A stretch of 64,000 nt of DNA, taken from NCBI RefSeq assembly GCF_041381155.1, contig NC_091134.1:30075540-30139539 (forward strand). Reading direction: 5' to 3'. Made by a program: the position numbers and the translations under genes. Positions 45,216 through 56,321 of this stretch are shown piece after piece. Source of the DNA: Argopecten irradians (taxonomy: Eukaryota; Mollusca; Bivalvia; Pectinida; Pectinidae). The number at the start of each line of letters is the position of its first letter. Positions within the stretch are counted from its first letter, which is position 1. The notes under the pieces are model-generated. The model had not been told where the DNA came from. It saw only the letters and a list, made by a program, of their open reading frames with translations, and did no database searches.

Positions 45216-45680
45216 GTTGTCTTAACAAGTTAGCTGTAACTGAAATTTCGAAAGAAACCATTCAATTTCACTCAGCCGTAAATCTAGACAATGACTAGTG
45301 AACGTAACTGGATACCCTAAAATTCGATTCATTCACGTGTAATAGGTATTTTCATCTTTGACGTCATGTTCCTCGATTCTGTTCCTTAATCGATCCTGAT
45401 CCTGCTCCTTAAGGATCATGTCAGGAGTGATCCTACTGATTGATCCTTTAATCCTTAGGATTAAGGATCAGGACGATTTAGGTAACCCCTATTATACATT
45501 TGATCATGTCAGGAGTGATCCTACTGATTGATCCTTTAATCCTTAGGATTAAGGATCAGGACGATTTTGGTAACCCCTATTATACATTTGATCATGTCAG
45601 GAGTGATCCTACTGATTGATCCTTTAATCCTTAGGATTAAGGATCAGGACGATTTTGGTAACCCCTATTATGCATCTACT
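45216..45680 (-). repeat. Polinton right terminal inverted repeat (465 bp)
   Basis: Inverted match of 31911-32287 but with three 87-bp units instead of two, which accounts for the whole length difference. The unit palindrome 'ttaatccttaggattaagga' is kept in all copies. It carries TGACGTCA (45359-45366) and CACGTG like the left repeat. Confidence 0.93.
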
Positions 45681-45689
45681 CACAGTTTT

Positions 45690-45947
45690 TTTATGAGAAC
45701 AGTGGAGAGTCAATTCGCTGTTTTGCCGTCTGGCGCGGTATTTAGGACGACGGCGGGAAACATAATACGACCCGCGTTATGAAAATAAACATTTTATTCA
45801 TTTTAATCAAATCGTTCAGAAGGTGATGATAAATGTAGTATTAACGGTAAGTTAATAATTTTCAGGACTCTACAAAATTATCGATCTTGTTTTACATCCC
45901 CATTTAAAAAAATTAAAAGCAGTTTCGGAAAGGTACCGGGCCTTTAA
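45690..45947. mobile_element. TTAA-target MITE copy 3, right part
   Basis: Resumes at 'tatgagaacagtggagagtc' and ends ...GGGCCT-TTAA (TTAA at 45944-45947). It completes the copy that begins at 30736. Confidence 0.8.
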
Positions 45948-46541
45948 GTTATTCTTCACTATTAAATCATGTACACGTGAATCCCAAGAATTACGAATAC
46001 ATCTGGACCATTTATGGATTTTACTGATCGTTCTATCACTATCCATATTTGTAATTTTCAAATAAAGTCTTAAAGTTGTGATGCTCCAAGGAAATATCGA
46101 CAAGCTTTGTTTTGGAGTACAGTTACTTCTCTGTATGAATTGATGCCCCATAGTCCACTCGCGAAGTAAGTTATTGGTTCCACTATAGAGTTGAAAAGTT
46201 TTTAATAAATCGAGTGTGTCATACCTCCCGCGTGACTAAACTTTGCATAAAGTACACAGTTCGCGTACCGCGTAATGTAGATCTCTAGATGTTCCTGGAC
46301 CGCATCTGAATTTGATTTGTGTTACTGGCGTAGAGGGGTTACGGAAATGAACTATGTTGGTTTTGTCGATGTATAATTTCCATTTTCTACACCATTCCGA
46401 CAGTTTGTCGAGCATCTTTTGCATTAAAGTTTCATTCGGAGCTATAATGGCTATGTCGTCTGCATACAGAAGCATTGAAACTATCGTGTCGTCTATATGA
46501 ACACAACAACCAAGCGAATTACAATTCCATTTCTTGGCCAT
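45948..46541 (-). mobile_element. LINE A, upstream portion with reverse-transcriptase motif
   Basis: Minus strand, 46541-46236: VSMLLYADDIAIIAPNETL with the YADD catalytic box, then LSEWCRKWKLYIDKT and FRNPS, the palm and downstream region of a Jockey/CR1-like non-LTR reverse transcriptase. Downstream pieces (SRCIRNSWDSRVHDLI) run to the TTAA MITE junction at 45947 and continue at 30735. It is 5'-truncated just before the YADD region and has several stops and frame changes. Confidence 0.8.
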
Positions 46542-46551
46542 TTGAATTTAC

Positions 46552-47019
46552 ACACATAACATATGGTTATCATACATTAGGCTTACGTGTGTATACATGT
46601 ATTAAAATCCATAAATAATCCATACTTTCGAAATGTTTCAATACGGAATACGAAATGTTGTAAAACAAAAACGTTGATTATGATTGGCGTAGTTATTGCA
46701 ATACACTACAGTTGAATTTACAACGATATATGATGTCATAATAACTCTTACGTACAGTGTGATATATCATGACATTCTATTGTTGTATATCACACTGTAA
46801 TTTCAAAATTGGTAAATATGCGTTCATATCATAGATGGTCTCGATAACAATAAATATTGTGCCCGATTGATGGCAGTCTCGTGTTAGGATCTCGTGATAT
46901 TGTCTATACCCGGTCTGATGATAAACACTGATATAACACTCTATCATGTGATGTGGATAATGACTTGTAAGACACAGTCTTAGCCCCCTGTACATACACC
47001 CAGTGTGGACGTTTACAAG
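46552..47019. other. upstream region of the BIM1-like gene; no gene seen
   Basis: AT-rich sequence that should contain the promoter of the gene starting at 47020. An inverted pair around 'tacagtgtgatatatca' (46754) and 'tatatcacactgtaa' (46786) could be a small hairpin. No other motif stands out. Confidence 0.35.
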
Positions 47020-50000
47020 ATGAAGTCACTGTACGTCCAGCTCCTACTGGCGGGCCTTCTACACACCTGTCTCTGTCATCTATGTCTCATCTCTCCTCAT
47101 CAGCGGGGCGAAATGGACATCTCTTCGGTGAGAACTTTAGTCTCTTATAATGAAAACATTAAGTCTTTGTAATGTTTCAGCACAGGGACAATATGCATTA
47201 GATAAGTCGATGTGTATTTACAACTGATTCAGCATTTTAAAACATGCTTATGTAAATTCGGCCCAGTATTCAAGCGATCGCTGGTTATCTATGTCAAACA
47301 CATAATTAGGTTTAATTCCCGAAAAAAATGGTTAAATTTTACCGAAAAATAGTTAAATTTTTTAAAAAAAATACGTCGTGATGTCACGAGACTGTACTAC
47401 ATGTATAGTTTATACGAAACGAAGATATGTAGGGCTGGATTAACTATCAAAGATTCAAACAGCAGAATTTGCGCTGAAAACATCACGCGGTTTTATGTAT
47501 GAAGGACTAACAGTGGTGGGTTTTTCGAACTCAGGATTTTAAAATGGCTGCATATCATAGTAGTAAAATTGCAATAAAACGTCGAAGTATGAGAGAAAAA
47601 TACTCTTTTGTATGTGGATATGAAGGTTGTTGAAGAATAGGGATATTCTACCCCCTGGATCACAAAATGTTGTAAAACCCTTTTATTGGATTTCCAAATC
47701 CCGATTGAGGACATTTTTTGTGTCATTTTCAGGTTGAAACGGGGCTGCTATTGTCTTAGCGACAACACTCTGTATAGTTGTGTAGGATGACTTGAAAAGG
47801 AATTATCGCTAAAGCTAGGTTGGGTAGTTTTACGTCTCTGAGAGCTTTCCGCCCTCCGCCATTTTAGTGTATAGTACTATGTAGAATATATTATTTTATC
47901 TACTTTTGATCTAGACCTCTTAATTAAACGTCTAAAATGTCTATGGACATGCTGGTGGGTCTAAATTGATATCAGCTGTAACTGATTCTCTTAATTATTA
48001 CCTTATGGAGCACAGGGACCTGGCACGAAAATTTTTAACCAACAGTATACATATATACTATAATATAAGAAATAAAAACAATAACGACTGACTAGTTCCA
48101 TAGTCCAGTCGCTCGATCCGTAGGTAATAAATATGATAAATTTAAAGAAAAATCCTTACGGACGAAATCTATAAGAAATAAAAACAATAACGACTGACTA
48201 GATTTCGTCCGTAAGGATTTTTCTTTAAATTTATCATACTATAATATATATATATATGTATACTGTTGATTAAAAAATACTGTTGGCTAAAAATGTTCGT
48301 GTTATGGAGGTATCTAGATTAGTATGCTGGGAGAGGGCTTTTATAAGTTGCAATAACTTGTACCCAGTCCTGTTCCAATAAAACACGTTTAAACTCAAAT
48401 GGGCGCATATCAAAAAGCGAAAACAGGTGAAATAATAGTGCTCAAGCAGGTTCTACAACATCAGGGGGACATGGAAATCTGTTATAATCTATGGATCTAT
48501 CCTGGTGTTCATTGATTACGGGATCTAAATCTGATGATAGCCCCGAATACATAAACTGCAATTAATGTATAAACTGTAACTAATAAAATAATCCTAGATC
48601 TAAAACTAATCACTAAGCACACTTGATATTTTAGTCTGGAAGTCACACCTGTTCCCGACATGAGGCACCTTGCGGTGGGATACCACCAGATACCGGCACT
48701 CTACCTACACTGGTGGCAGGACAACAGATGTTTATAAAATGGCAGCAAAACTTTAACCATTACGAAGTCGGGTTTCCAGGTAAATATTAGTTTATTACTC
48801 ACGTTGAAAACCATATTCACCATGAATTGCCTTTATAAAAACATAAACAGCAATATATATCGCGTATAACTATATAAGTCATTGTACGCCGTTTTCTTTT
48901 AGGGCCTACCACTTTTATTTTTGGCGGGATGCTTTTCGTAGCTATAGTTACGTATTCGGTAGCGAAATAACGCGACACAGGTTTACAAATTCAATATCTT
49001 TTACAATAAGATAGTAGATTTTTTTCGTTAAATCTAAATTCTAATTTTGTCGTTTTAAAAATAGCATACATGAATTTCGTTAGGCGTAAAAATACCGGTT
49101 ATTAAAATGCGGTTCGTGGGCAAGTCATTATTGGCTTCTTTAATAAAAGACCCACCACTTTGCGAAACAAAAAATAAAAGTTTCTGTTAAAAAACAATTA
49201 TATATCAATTTCGCCACACATTTGACGTCACACGTGGCACGCTTTCCAGTCATCGCTCATATTTGAGCGTTCTGCCGAACAGCAAGGATACATTTTTGTA
49301 GATACGGCCTTCGGCTACCGCTGCCGAAGGGTAAATTGCGCTCCATTGTGCTATATAGTTTAATATTTGTCTACTTTGTCCCGAATTACTGTTTGTATCC
49401 TATTATGAATCTTGTTCGTTTTGTTTGTCTTGGTAAAGAGGCAGATCGCCTCGAAAATTTGACAATTTTGTTTTGTCCACACGGTTGGAATTACTTCCTT
49501 GTCCCTTGTGCATACGCCGTAATTAGGACGACGGCGGGAAACATTAAACGACCCGTGTTATAAAAATAAGCTTTTAATTTACTTGAATTAAATTATTAAG
49601 AATGTGAAAGTAAGTGTAGTATTAACATAAGTTAATAACCTTTGTGACTATAAAATTATCAATTTCATTTTACATTTCAATTTTAAAAATTAAAAGCCGT
49701 TTCGGTAAGGTAGTGACCCTTTAAATTGCCCAGATAAGTAGGTTATTAAATATGATACAGTATTACGAGAAAGCAAACATTATTTGAACAACATAATCGC
49801 TTGGACCAAATTATTAATACAGATATTAAAATTGATATATTTTCATTCTGCTTTTTCTATCTTTGACGCTATTTAACATAACCCACGTTAGGGCTTGTTT
49901 TTCACAGGATATATGGATGTCGGCATAGCGACAGGGGAGACAGACAACTATACACTTATGGCTTTTGTTCCTGACAAATACGTGTTCGCACAAGACCACC

Positions 50001-53000
50001 AACAAAACTACACAGCTGTCATCGTAAGTCTTCATCAGTGATATACTATTATGATCAAGTTCGATGATGTCTGATAAGATACAAACTTAAAAGTTTACTA
50101 AATAATTATGTACAAGGAAAAATACAGTTGCTATTCTTTTTTATATCCACCCATTAAACTCAATTTGAACATTCGTACAAAATGGTTTAACAACTCCCAG
50201 TTGTAATGAGTGACTGTCACATAGGCTTCCAAAAGCCCCCACTGTCTTATTATGGAATTCGGCATCCCTCAAAACCCATATACAAAAGTATATATAAAAA
50301 AAATAGCAAGTGCCATAAATTTTTACTTGCTGAAATATATTTTTTACTTATAATTGATATCCGTATTCAAATTACAGTTATGTTATATATAAAATCCTTT
50401 ATTTTGCATGATGATGTGAGGTGTATAAGTACATAATAAATATCAACAACATTATTGTAAGAACTGGGCCCCCATATTTTCCATTACAACAATTTTTCAC
50501 AATCATTTTTACAGTTGTCCCTGATAAAAACCACTTGCTAAAATAAGCAAGTGCATATTTTTTCACTTGCTATTCTGGTATATCTACTTGCAAAAAGCAA
50601 GTAAAACAGCCTGAAGTTCGAGCCTTTGACCGTTGTGTTCGGCATTCCGCAAACTCGAAATAAGACAATATCTAATTTTGACCAAGTAGAAGCACCATGC
50701 AGGGAATGGCAGCCATATTGATTGGCGATCGGAAATTAAGGGTCGAGTGCATCCTTATGGGTCATGATGAATATTTGTGAAAAGTTTCATTAAAGGCACA
50801 CTACTTTTCCGGAGCAAACCTTAAATGTATCTTAAAGACATTAATAACATCAGAAAATATATATAGATGGCCTAAGATGAGGTTAAAACCCCGAACATGT
50901 ACACGATTTTCTTCGTATTATATGAAAAAAGTGGACTTCTAGTCATTTCGTTGTTTTGCCGTCTGGCGCAGTGATAGTCAAATAGCGCACGGTATTTAGG
51001 ACGACGGCGGGAAAAATAAGACGACCTGCGTTATGAAAATTAACATTTTATTTATTTTAATCAAATTGTTCAGAAGTAAAGGTGATGATATGTGTAGTAT
51101 TAACGGTAAGTTAATAACTTTTGCGACTCTACAAAATTATCGATCTCGTCTTACATTCCTTACACGAGAACGAAACATTTCTTGAAACTGAAGCAAATGA
51201 ACATATAACCCTAGGGCATCGTGTATTACCTTCGAGTTTGAATACGTGACTAGTGATGCTTTTTCAGACTGTACCAGATATGGAATGTGACCATTGTGTT
51301 ATACGAGCCCGCTATCAAGCTCACAAACCCGGGGAGACCACTTTCTACCAATGTGCTGATGTGAGGGTTGTCAAACAAGCTGGGCCCATCCACAGAGTAT
51401 CACTATCAGTGCCGTTTGATCCAAACTACAAAACACTCAGAATGGCAACAGATCTCCAAACAAAATATCCATTACGTCAACACAGTGCCCCCTCCTTCAA
51501 TTTACAAGGACTGGCCTATAACGACTTCGAACCAGGTCGTTTGCACTTCGTTAATGTTTCATTGGGTTCGGGGAACATTCAGCCGCTGAACGAGTTTAAC
51601 CTTGGAGTTAATTTGAAGACGCGCTCTTCAAGACGAGATGCACTTCAACAGGCAGAATTTCTCATGGATGGCATCGTGGCCTTGAATCCAGCAGAATCAG
51701 AAATGCTTACGATTTACCATCATGGTGGCACAATGGAAGACGTAGCGAGTGAAGTTATGGTGCTGTTCACCAACAACGGGAAGCTTGAACTTACCACAGC
51801 ACTCCACGGCTTTGACGGGGTTCCACTCAGTGCTCTGGAGTATGTGAAGCCGCGGACGTACGTCTCCTTCGGCATAAAAGAGGATAAAGAGAAACCGGGT
51901 ATGTAAACTTTCGATTCTATTATATGATTTAGTAAAACTGTTTTGTTTCTTTCTTAAACCACTGGTCTTCTTTATTAAGTGTGGTGCGACAAAAGTTAAG
52001 ATTGCAAATATTCTCACAAATAACAGTATTATTTATAATTAAAGACATGTGATAAATAACACCAAAATTCCAATGATTCTTTGTTAGGGACATTCCACTT
52101 TGTCCTCGGTCAGGTAACATACGTGCCCGGAACAGGTTTAGTATATAAACTGCTTTACGGGAGTCCGGACACAGAAAACTTGTACGTGAACTTCCAGTGG
52201 GCAAGTCTGGACCGCACCACCGGACTTCTATATGTTCTTATGGGTAACGAAAATTCGCCGGACGCTCTAGCCGCCAGGATATACATCTACAACGTCTTCA
52301 ACGGGTAAGAGTAATGCTCATTATGTATCAGGTTTTAATTGCACATGGCGATACGATTGCCTTCTAGCTTCGCGTTGGGGGTAATTTCCTTTAGCTCAGT
52401 CGTTAGAGCGACGGACCAGTAAGTCCGGGTTCGTGGGTTCAAGCCCGGCTCGCAGCACACATATGTCACCTTGTTCCATGATTTATCTTTCGTAGTTCTT
52501 CTTCTCACTACTAAATACTGCGCTGTTGAATACGTGCATTTGCAGAGTTCAACTTAGCAGTAAGGGGTTTTAAAAAGAACAAAGTCTACGGAAAATATCC
52601 CAGTCTTTGGCATTGGATGAAAATGGTACTGGGTATTCCAATTTGCTTTTGATTTGTCAATTACATTTGATTATAGAAATACAATCAATATATCAGGCTC
52701 TGTCTGTTTTAGGATCTGAAAGTATTCTTGAAAAGATGTAGCAAATGTATTTTCTCTGATGAGGAGAACGTATTAATTGTTATAAACTCTGAAAAGATCT
52801 TTATTTCCCAAAGATAATACACATGCATTACTTCTTCAGGTCTTTTGTCAAAATGGTGCCAATTCAAACTTCAGCTTTCACATTCATGTCGATGCACGTC
52901 CACAGACCAGATCCTCAGACAGGTGAGTATCAGACTGTCACACAGGTGAGTAACAGACTCTCACACAGGTGAGTAACAGACTCTCACACAGGTGAGTAAC

Positions 53001-54141
53001 AGACTCTCACACAGGTGAGTAACAGACTCTCACACAGGTGAGTAACAGACTCTCACATAGGTGAGTAACAGACTCTCACACAGGTGAGTACCAGACTCTC
53101 ACACAGGTGAGTAACAGACTCTCACACAGGTGAGTATGAGTACATATTGTGTATGGAGCATCCTCTCTCACGCTGGTCCCGACTCCAGATGTGTTTATGT
53201 CGCCAGATCTAACACTCTAATCACTAAGGCCATTCTTTAAAAAGAAATGGTTCTGGCAAAAAGATCCTACATAATTTGTCACCATTAAAGTCTAATGTCT
53301 ACTTTTGCTGTTGATCTTTAGCTATGCTATACACCGTTGCTCCTGAAGGTGCCTACTCCGAGAAAAGACCAGCATGGAGCCTGATTAGTATCGACCCCCT
53401 GTCGGGAACAGTAAGGCCTGTCTTCCAGATAGCCCCTCCAGGTAGTTGCAAGTTTTTACTGTCACAAACCCTTACAGGAGTTCACCATTTATATACGTAT
53501 ACAAACCATTCTTGTCATACTGTAAATATAGACTTTTTAGGGGTTGTCTGTTTACTATTAGAGATATATTTCCCCCTTTTTACTTTGTCGGCACATTGTA
53601 AAGCAATCAGAGTATACGGAAATCGGTGTCCAAAATGGCTTGCATTTAGATCCGAATGCTCTAACAGGACCTTATTTCATGAATATTCCATATTTGAAGG
53701 ACATTCATATGAGAATATTACAGTTGTAAATCATGGAACGTTCCTGAAGATTTTCTTTAACTTCTGTTATACTATGGATAACTTCATAGTTAGCCTAAGG
53801 AATGTCAATGAAACTGTACCCAGAAATTTCTCATCTAGTAATACTTTCTTGGACCTGCCAGTTCATCAGTACATGTATATGTTTGTGATCAAAATTTGAC
53901 TTTGAAAATGTGGTATAACACCAGTTGTGTTCTATTTAACACAGGTTTGTTCGAGCGATACTATGGAGGGTCATTATTCAATGGATTTGACCAAGCCAAT
54001 GGAGTCTTGTATCATGTGCTCAGAGTGGCCGATACTGTCGCTGACGTCATTGTTAGTGTTGACGTCAGAGGAAAGTCTGCTAGCTTCTCGAGACTTACAA
54101 ACCTCAGACATATACATAATCTCTCACTATCCCCCAAGTAA
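47020..54141 (+). CDS. secreted BIM1-like (X325/LPMO-related copper-binding) domain protein with propeller-like C-terminal region, 8 exons
   Basis: Exons are 47020-47127, 48635-48779, 49908-50023, 51268-51898, 52088-52304, 52840-52922, 53322-53441 and 53945-54141. All junctions are GT-AG and in phase, giving 538 residues. A signal peptide (MKSLYVQLLLAGLL...) is followed by HLCLISPHQRGEMD; cleavage after CLC would leave His20 as the N-terminus, the residue that binds copper in LPMO-like and X325 proteins. Next come APCGG, FNHYEVGFP, and the closing MECDHCVIRARY...FYQCADV, all typical of the BIM1-like fold, whose fungal member takes part in copper uptake. Residues from about 190 on contain repeated strand patterns (SLDRTTGLLYVLMG, LISIDPLSGTVRPVF, GFDQANGVLYHVL) that look like propeller blades. 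The domain call is by motif; the propeller call is weaker. Confidence 0.8.
47536..47700. repeat. dispersed repeat related to 14401-14640
   Basis: Shares 'gtatgagagaaaaa', 'gtggatatgaagg' and 'gggatattctacc' words with the block past the four-span gene. It lies in intron 1 of the BIM1-like gene. Confidence 0.45.
48011..48301. mobile_element. hAT-type MITE, CACAGGGACCTGG family, with a secondary hairpin insertion
   Basis: The left end is CACAGGGACCTGGCACGAAA; the right end is truncated at '...atgttcgtg'. An exact 8-bp duplication TTATGGAG lies at 48003-48010 and 48302-48309. Inside are a perfect inverted pair of 36-nt arms (48135-48170 and 48200-48235) and a 31-bp direct repeat (48065-48095 and 48171-48201) absent from the 114-bp copy, so something inserted or was copied here. 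It lies in intron 1 of the BIM1-like gene. Confidence 0.8.
49140..49724. mobile_element. TTAA-target MITE, copy 4 (diverged, longer)
   Basis: TTAA at both ends, with related but diverged terminal sequence (AAAGACCCACCACTTTGCG and GTTTCGGTAAGGTAGTGACCC). About 585 bp, with an internal 'ccttcggctaccgctgccgaagg' hairpin. It lies in intron 2 of the BIM1-like gene. Confidence 0.6.
50790..51163. mobile_element. TTAA-target MITE, copy 5 (right end lost)
   Basis: Starts TTAA-AGGCACACTACTTTTCCGG and keeps the interior block 'gacgacggcggga', but the right terminal part is missing. It lies in intron 3 of the BIM1-like gene, just upstream of exon 4. Confidence 0.7.
52385..52457 (+). other. tRNA-like sequence (tRNA pseudogene or SINE head) in an intron
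   Basis: A 73-nt stretch with an A-box-like TAGCTCAGTCGTTAGAGC, an anticodon-arm-like CGGAC...GTCCG and a B-box-like GGTTCAAGCCC. The acceptor arms (TTTCCTT and TCGCAGC) do not pair, so it is not a working tRNA. The pol III boxes suggest the head of a tRNA-derived SINE. It lies in intron 5 of the BIM1-like gene. Confidence 0.5.
52923..53140 (+). repeat. 23-bp minisatellite carrying repeated splice-donor sequence
   Basis: About nine copies of GTGAGTAACAGACTCTCACACAG begin exactly at the donor of exon 6 of the BIM1-like gene. Each copy has a donor-like GTGAGT and ends in an acceptor-like CACACAG. Confidence 0.93.
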
Positions 54142-54189
54142 CACCAACAACTTACCAGAAAATACAGTTTTTGTAATAATAAACAATTA

Positions 54190-55439
54190 AAACCAAAATT
54201 TATGTTTTAGCTCATTATTTCCAAACCATTGGAATAAAATTTTCCTAAACTTCTGGGGTTTTTCTTGGGAGAGGAAACGTTTTATATGGGGAAGTCATTC
54301 AGCCACGACATGCGTGTAATACCTTATAACATCATCCTCGATACTCCAGAGGTTACTATCACTGCCGAATTCACTCCTGGACTATCTCATAGTAAATGAA
54401 CAAACACAGACTTTTAAAGATTTCACTTGATGTAGATCAAAAGAATCGAATAACGGTACATGCACTGTTGCAGACAGTGTTCACAGAAATTCTCTGCAGT
54501 CCTGTGCCCAGAAATACTCGTTCACTTAACCACGCGGATATATTTGGAGATGAGTTACATGTTTTGGAGAAGTAGAAGCTTTATTTAAAACGACTTTCTG
54601 TTGTTAACGCTAAAACGTTTGAAACATTTGTATAGCTAGTACTGCTGTAGAAGAAAACATGTCACTTATGACAGCCTTTAGTCATGAAGAAGTGTAATAT
54701 ATTTTCCCTTATATAACATACAGCTAACATTTACAAGTTCACGTTCATAGCTGTCAATTTTCGCTCGGATTGAATTTTTACGATTTTACGGGATATCGAT
54801 GTAATTGCAAATTGTATAAATCACATATCCTAATAAAACCAAATCGCGAAATAATACTCATCCCAATTTTCTCGTTTGATTTCAAAATTGCAAAATGTTT
54901 GACTACATATATGTACTGTATAGTCCAAGCTCAAATAGATATGTAACCCGATAACATGCACTATTTCAGAAAACATCGACATTTCCATTTGTCTTATTAA
55001 CCATGCATGTATATATTCGTATACGCTACAAGTGTGGTCATGCACGGTCATCTCATGAGTTATCGTTTTACAAACAATTGCATTGATAGTCGTTATCATG
55101 GTGATAAGTACTTCTCTCGTGTCCTACCATGATAAATAGCACAGTGACGAGGCCATTGCTCTAGATATCGTGACCGAGTCTCGTGTGGGTATGCTAAACA
55201 CCACAGGGACCTGGCATAATAATTTTGTCTGAGTCTCCAGTCCACTCATCACGATACAGAGACCTGTAGAATCTACTAGGGCCAATACATCGTCGATCCC
55301 GCGTACAAATCGCACTATCACTTATCTATCCATGGGGAACATAGGCCACGTTTGCCATGGTATCATGAATGATTTATTACCCAAATCGTCCTCATATGAT
55401 TGGTTCCGCCTTGGGTTGATGTGGTACTACTGACTTCAT
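54190..55439. other. intergenic; polyadenylation region and repeat pieces
   Basis: An AATAAA at about 54177 and another near 54232 could end the BIM1-like transcript. A half copy of the inverted-repeat family of 55440-55533 lies at about 54331-54372 ('catcctcgatactccagagg'), and a partial CACAGGGACCTGG MITE end at 55202-55216. No gene is seen. Confidence 0.45.
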
Positions 55440-55533
55440 GTCATCCTCGGTATTCCAGGGGTTACTATAACTGACTTTATGTAGATATAACTTCAGTGAT
55501 AGGCCTAGTAACCCCTGGAGTATCGAGGATGAC
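55440..55533. repeat. 94-bp inverted-repeat element (CATCCTCGGTATTCCAGGGG family)
   Basis: The arms 'tcatcctcggtattccaggg' and its partner 'cctggagtatcgaggatgac' enclose a short AT-rich centre. The related half copy at about 54331-54372 shows it is dispersed. It is likely a small MITE. Confidence 0.65.
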
Positions 55534-55619
55534 TTTTTTACGCGGCAGTCTGCAGTAAAGACCGTCTATATTTTACTGATATAACGAAGAATACTTCCTT
55601 TGTTGTTTATTTTCAAAAA

Positions 55620-55990
55620 TGACTTTTAAAAGTCTTATTTTTGCATTAGCTACTTGCCCTATACGAATGTTTGTTCTATATCACCATTTCCTCAAACTGC
55701 ATCACAGATGTAAATGACATGTTGGAACTTTTTAGTACTGGACTTACAAACTCCATTTAAACACATATCCCCTACCAACCTATGAAATCAAAGCAAAGCT
55801 ATCCCTGGGTATTACCACTCATAAAAACTGTTAAGGAAAAGAGACCGACTCTCTAAGAAACTTAAAAAGTCTAGTAATATTGATCTTAAATCCAGGTATA
55901 AGAAAATGAACATACTGAAACGAACTGCTTCCTCGTCTCTACTTGAGGGTTTCTCACTCAAGTCTAAAATACTGGGTTGTGATCACAGAT
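55620..55990 (+). mobile_element. LINE C, endonuclease-RT linker fragment
   Basis: The plus strand reads TDVNDMLELFSTGLTNSI, then a YPWVLPLIK block and RKRDRLSKKLKKSSNIDLKS-RYKKM, the linker between endonuclease and RT of Jockey/CR1-like LINEs. It is degraded with stops. The RT-bearing continuation may be 57840-59340, with 1.85 kb of other repeat DNA between. Confidence 0.65.
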
Positions 55991-56321
55991 CATCTGATTA
56001 GCCAATTATTGGAAAGAATAACTCAACGCCTCAAAACAAGTTCATACATATAATTCTGGTTCTGCAGATACAGAGTCACAATATGTATTTACACTCTCTA
56101 TCACTCTAATTACTGTACAACTAGAGATTATGCCAGAATATAGAAGTTATAAATGGTAGCGAGTACAAATGTACAATTATCTAAGTTGATAGTTAAACTC
56201 CCTGTTATAATACATGACTTGTCTTTTTATAAAGAAACAACAAAGTGATAACTAAGATGCAATAGCAACAATCGCGACAACAGAATAAAGATAATAGTAA
56301 CTCTGTATATTTAGTTAGTAG

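Larger units (their letters stand above)
31911..45680. mobile_element. Polinton/Maverick, 13.8 kb, nearly whole fossil
   Basis: The element starts AGTAGATG, ends CATCTACT and is flanked by a perfect 6-bp duplication CACAGT (31905-31910 and 45681-45686), all standard for Polintons. It encodes protein-primed DNA polymerase B, chromodomain integrase, FtsK/HerA-type packaging ATPase, adenain-like protease, double-jelly-roll major capsid protein, a penton-like minor capsid protein and a basic core-like protein, plus small genes and BIR and RING cargo. One gene (RING) is on the plus strand; the rest are on the minus strand. The long inverted repeats are nearly identical, so insertion is recent. Several genes are broken, about four breaks in all. 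It sits inside LINE B. Confidence 0.97.

Noticed and set aside
45700-45782. Open frames sharing FRTTAGN-like peptide words at 45700 and 49520
   Set aside because: Both fall in copies of the TTAA MITE; the shared peptide reflects the repeat, not a gene.
52385-52457. Functional tRNA gene
   Set aside because: A and B boxes are present but the acceptor stem does not pair and the T stem has a mismatch; a SINE head or pseudogene is more likely.
53324-53899. 191-residue open frame taken as one exon
   Set aside because: Only 53322-53441 fits the reading phase of the BIM1-like gene; beyond the GTAGTT donor the composition becomes intron-like.
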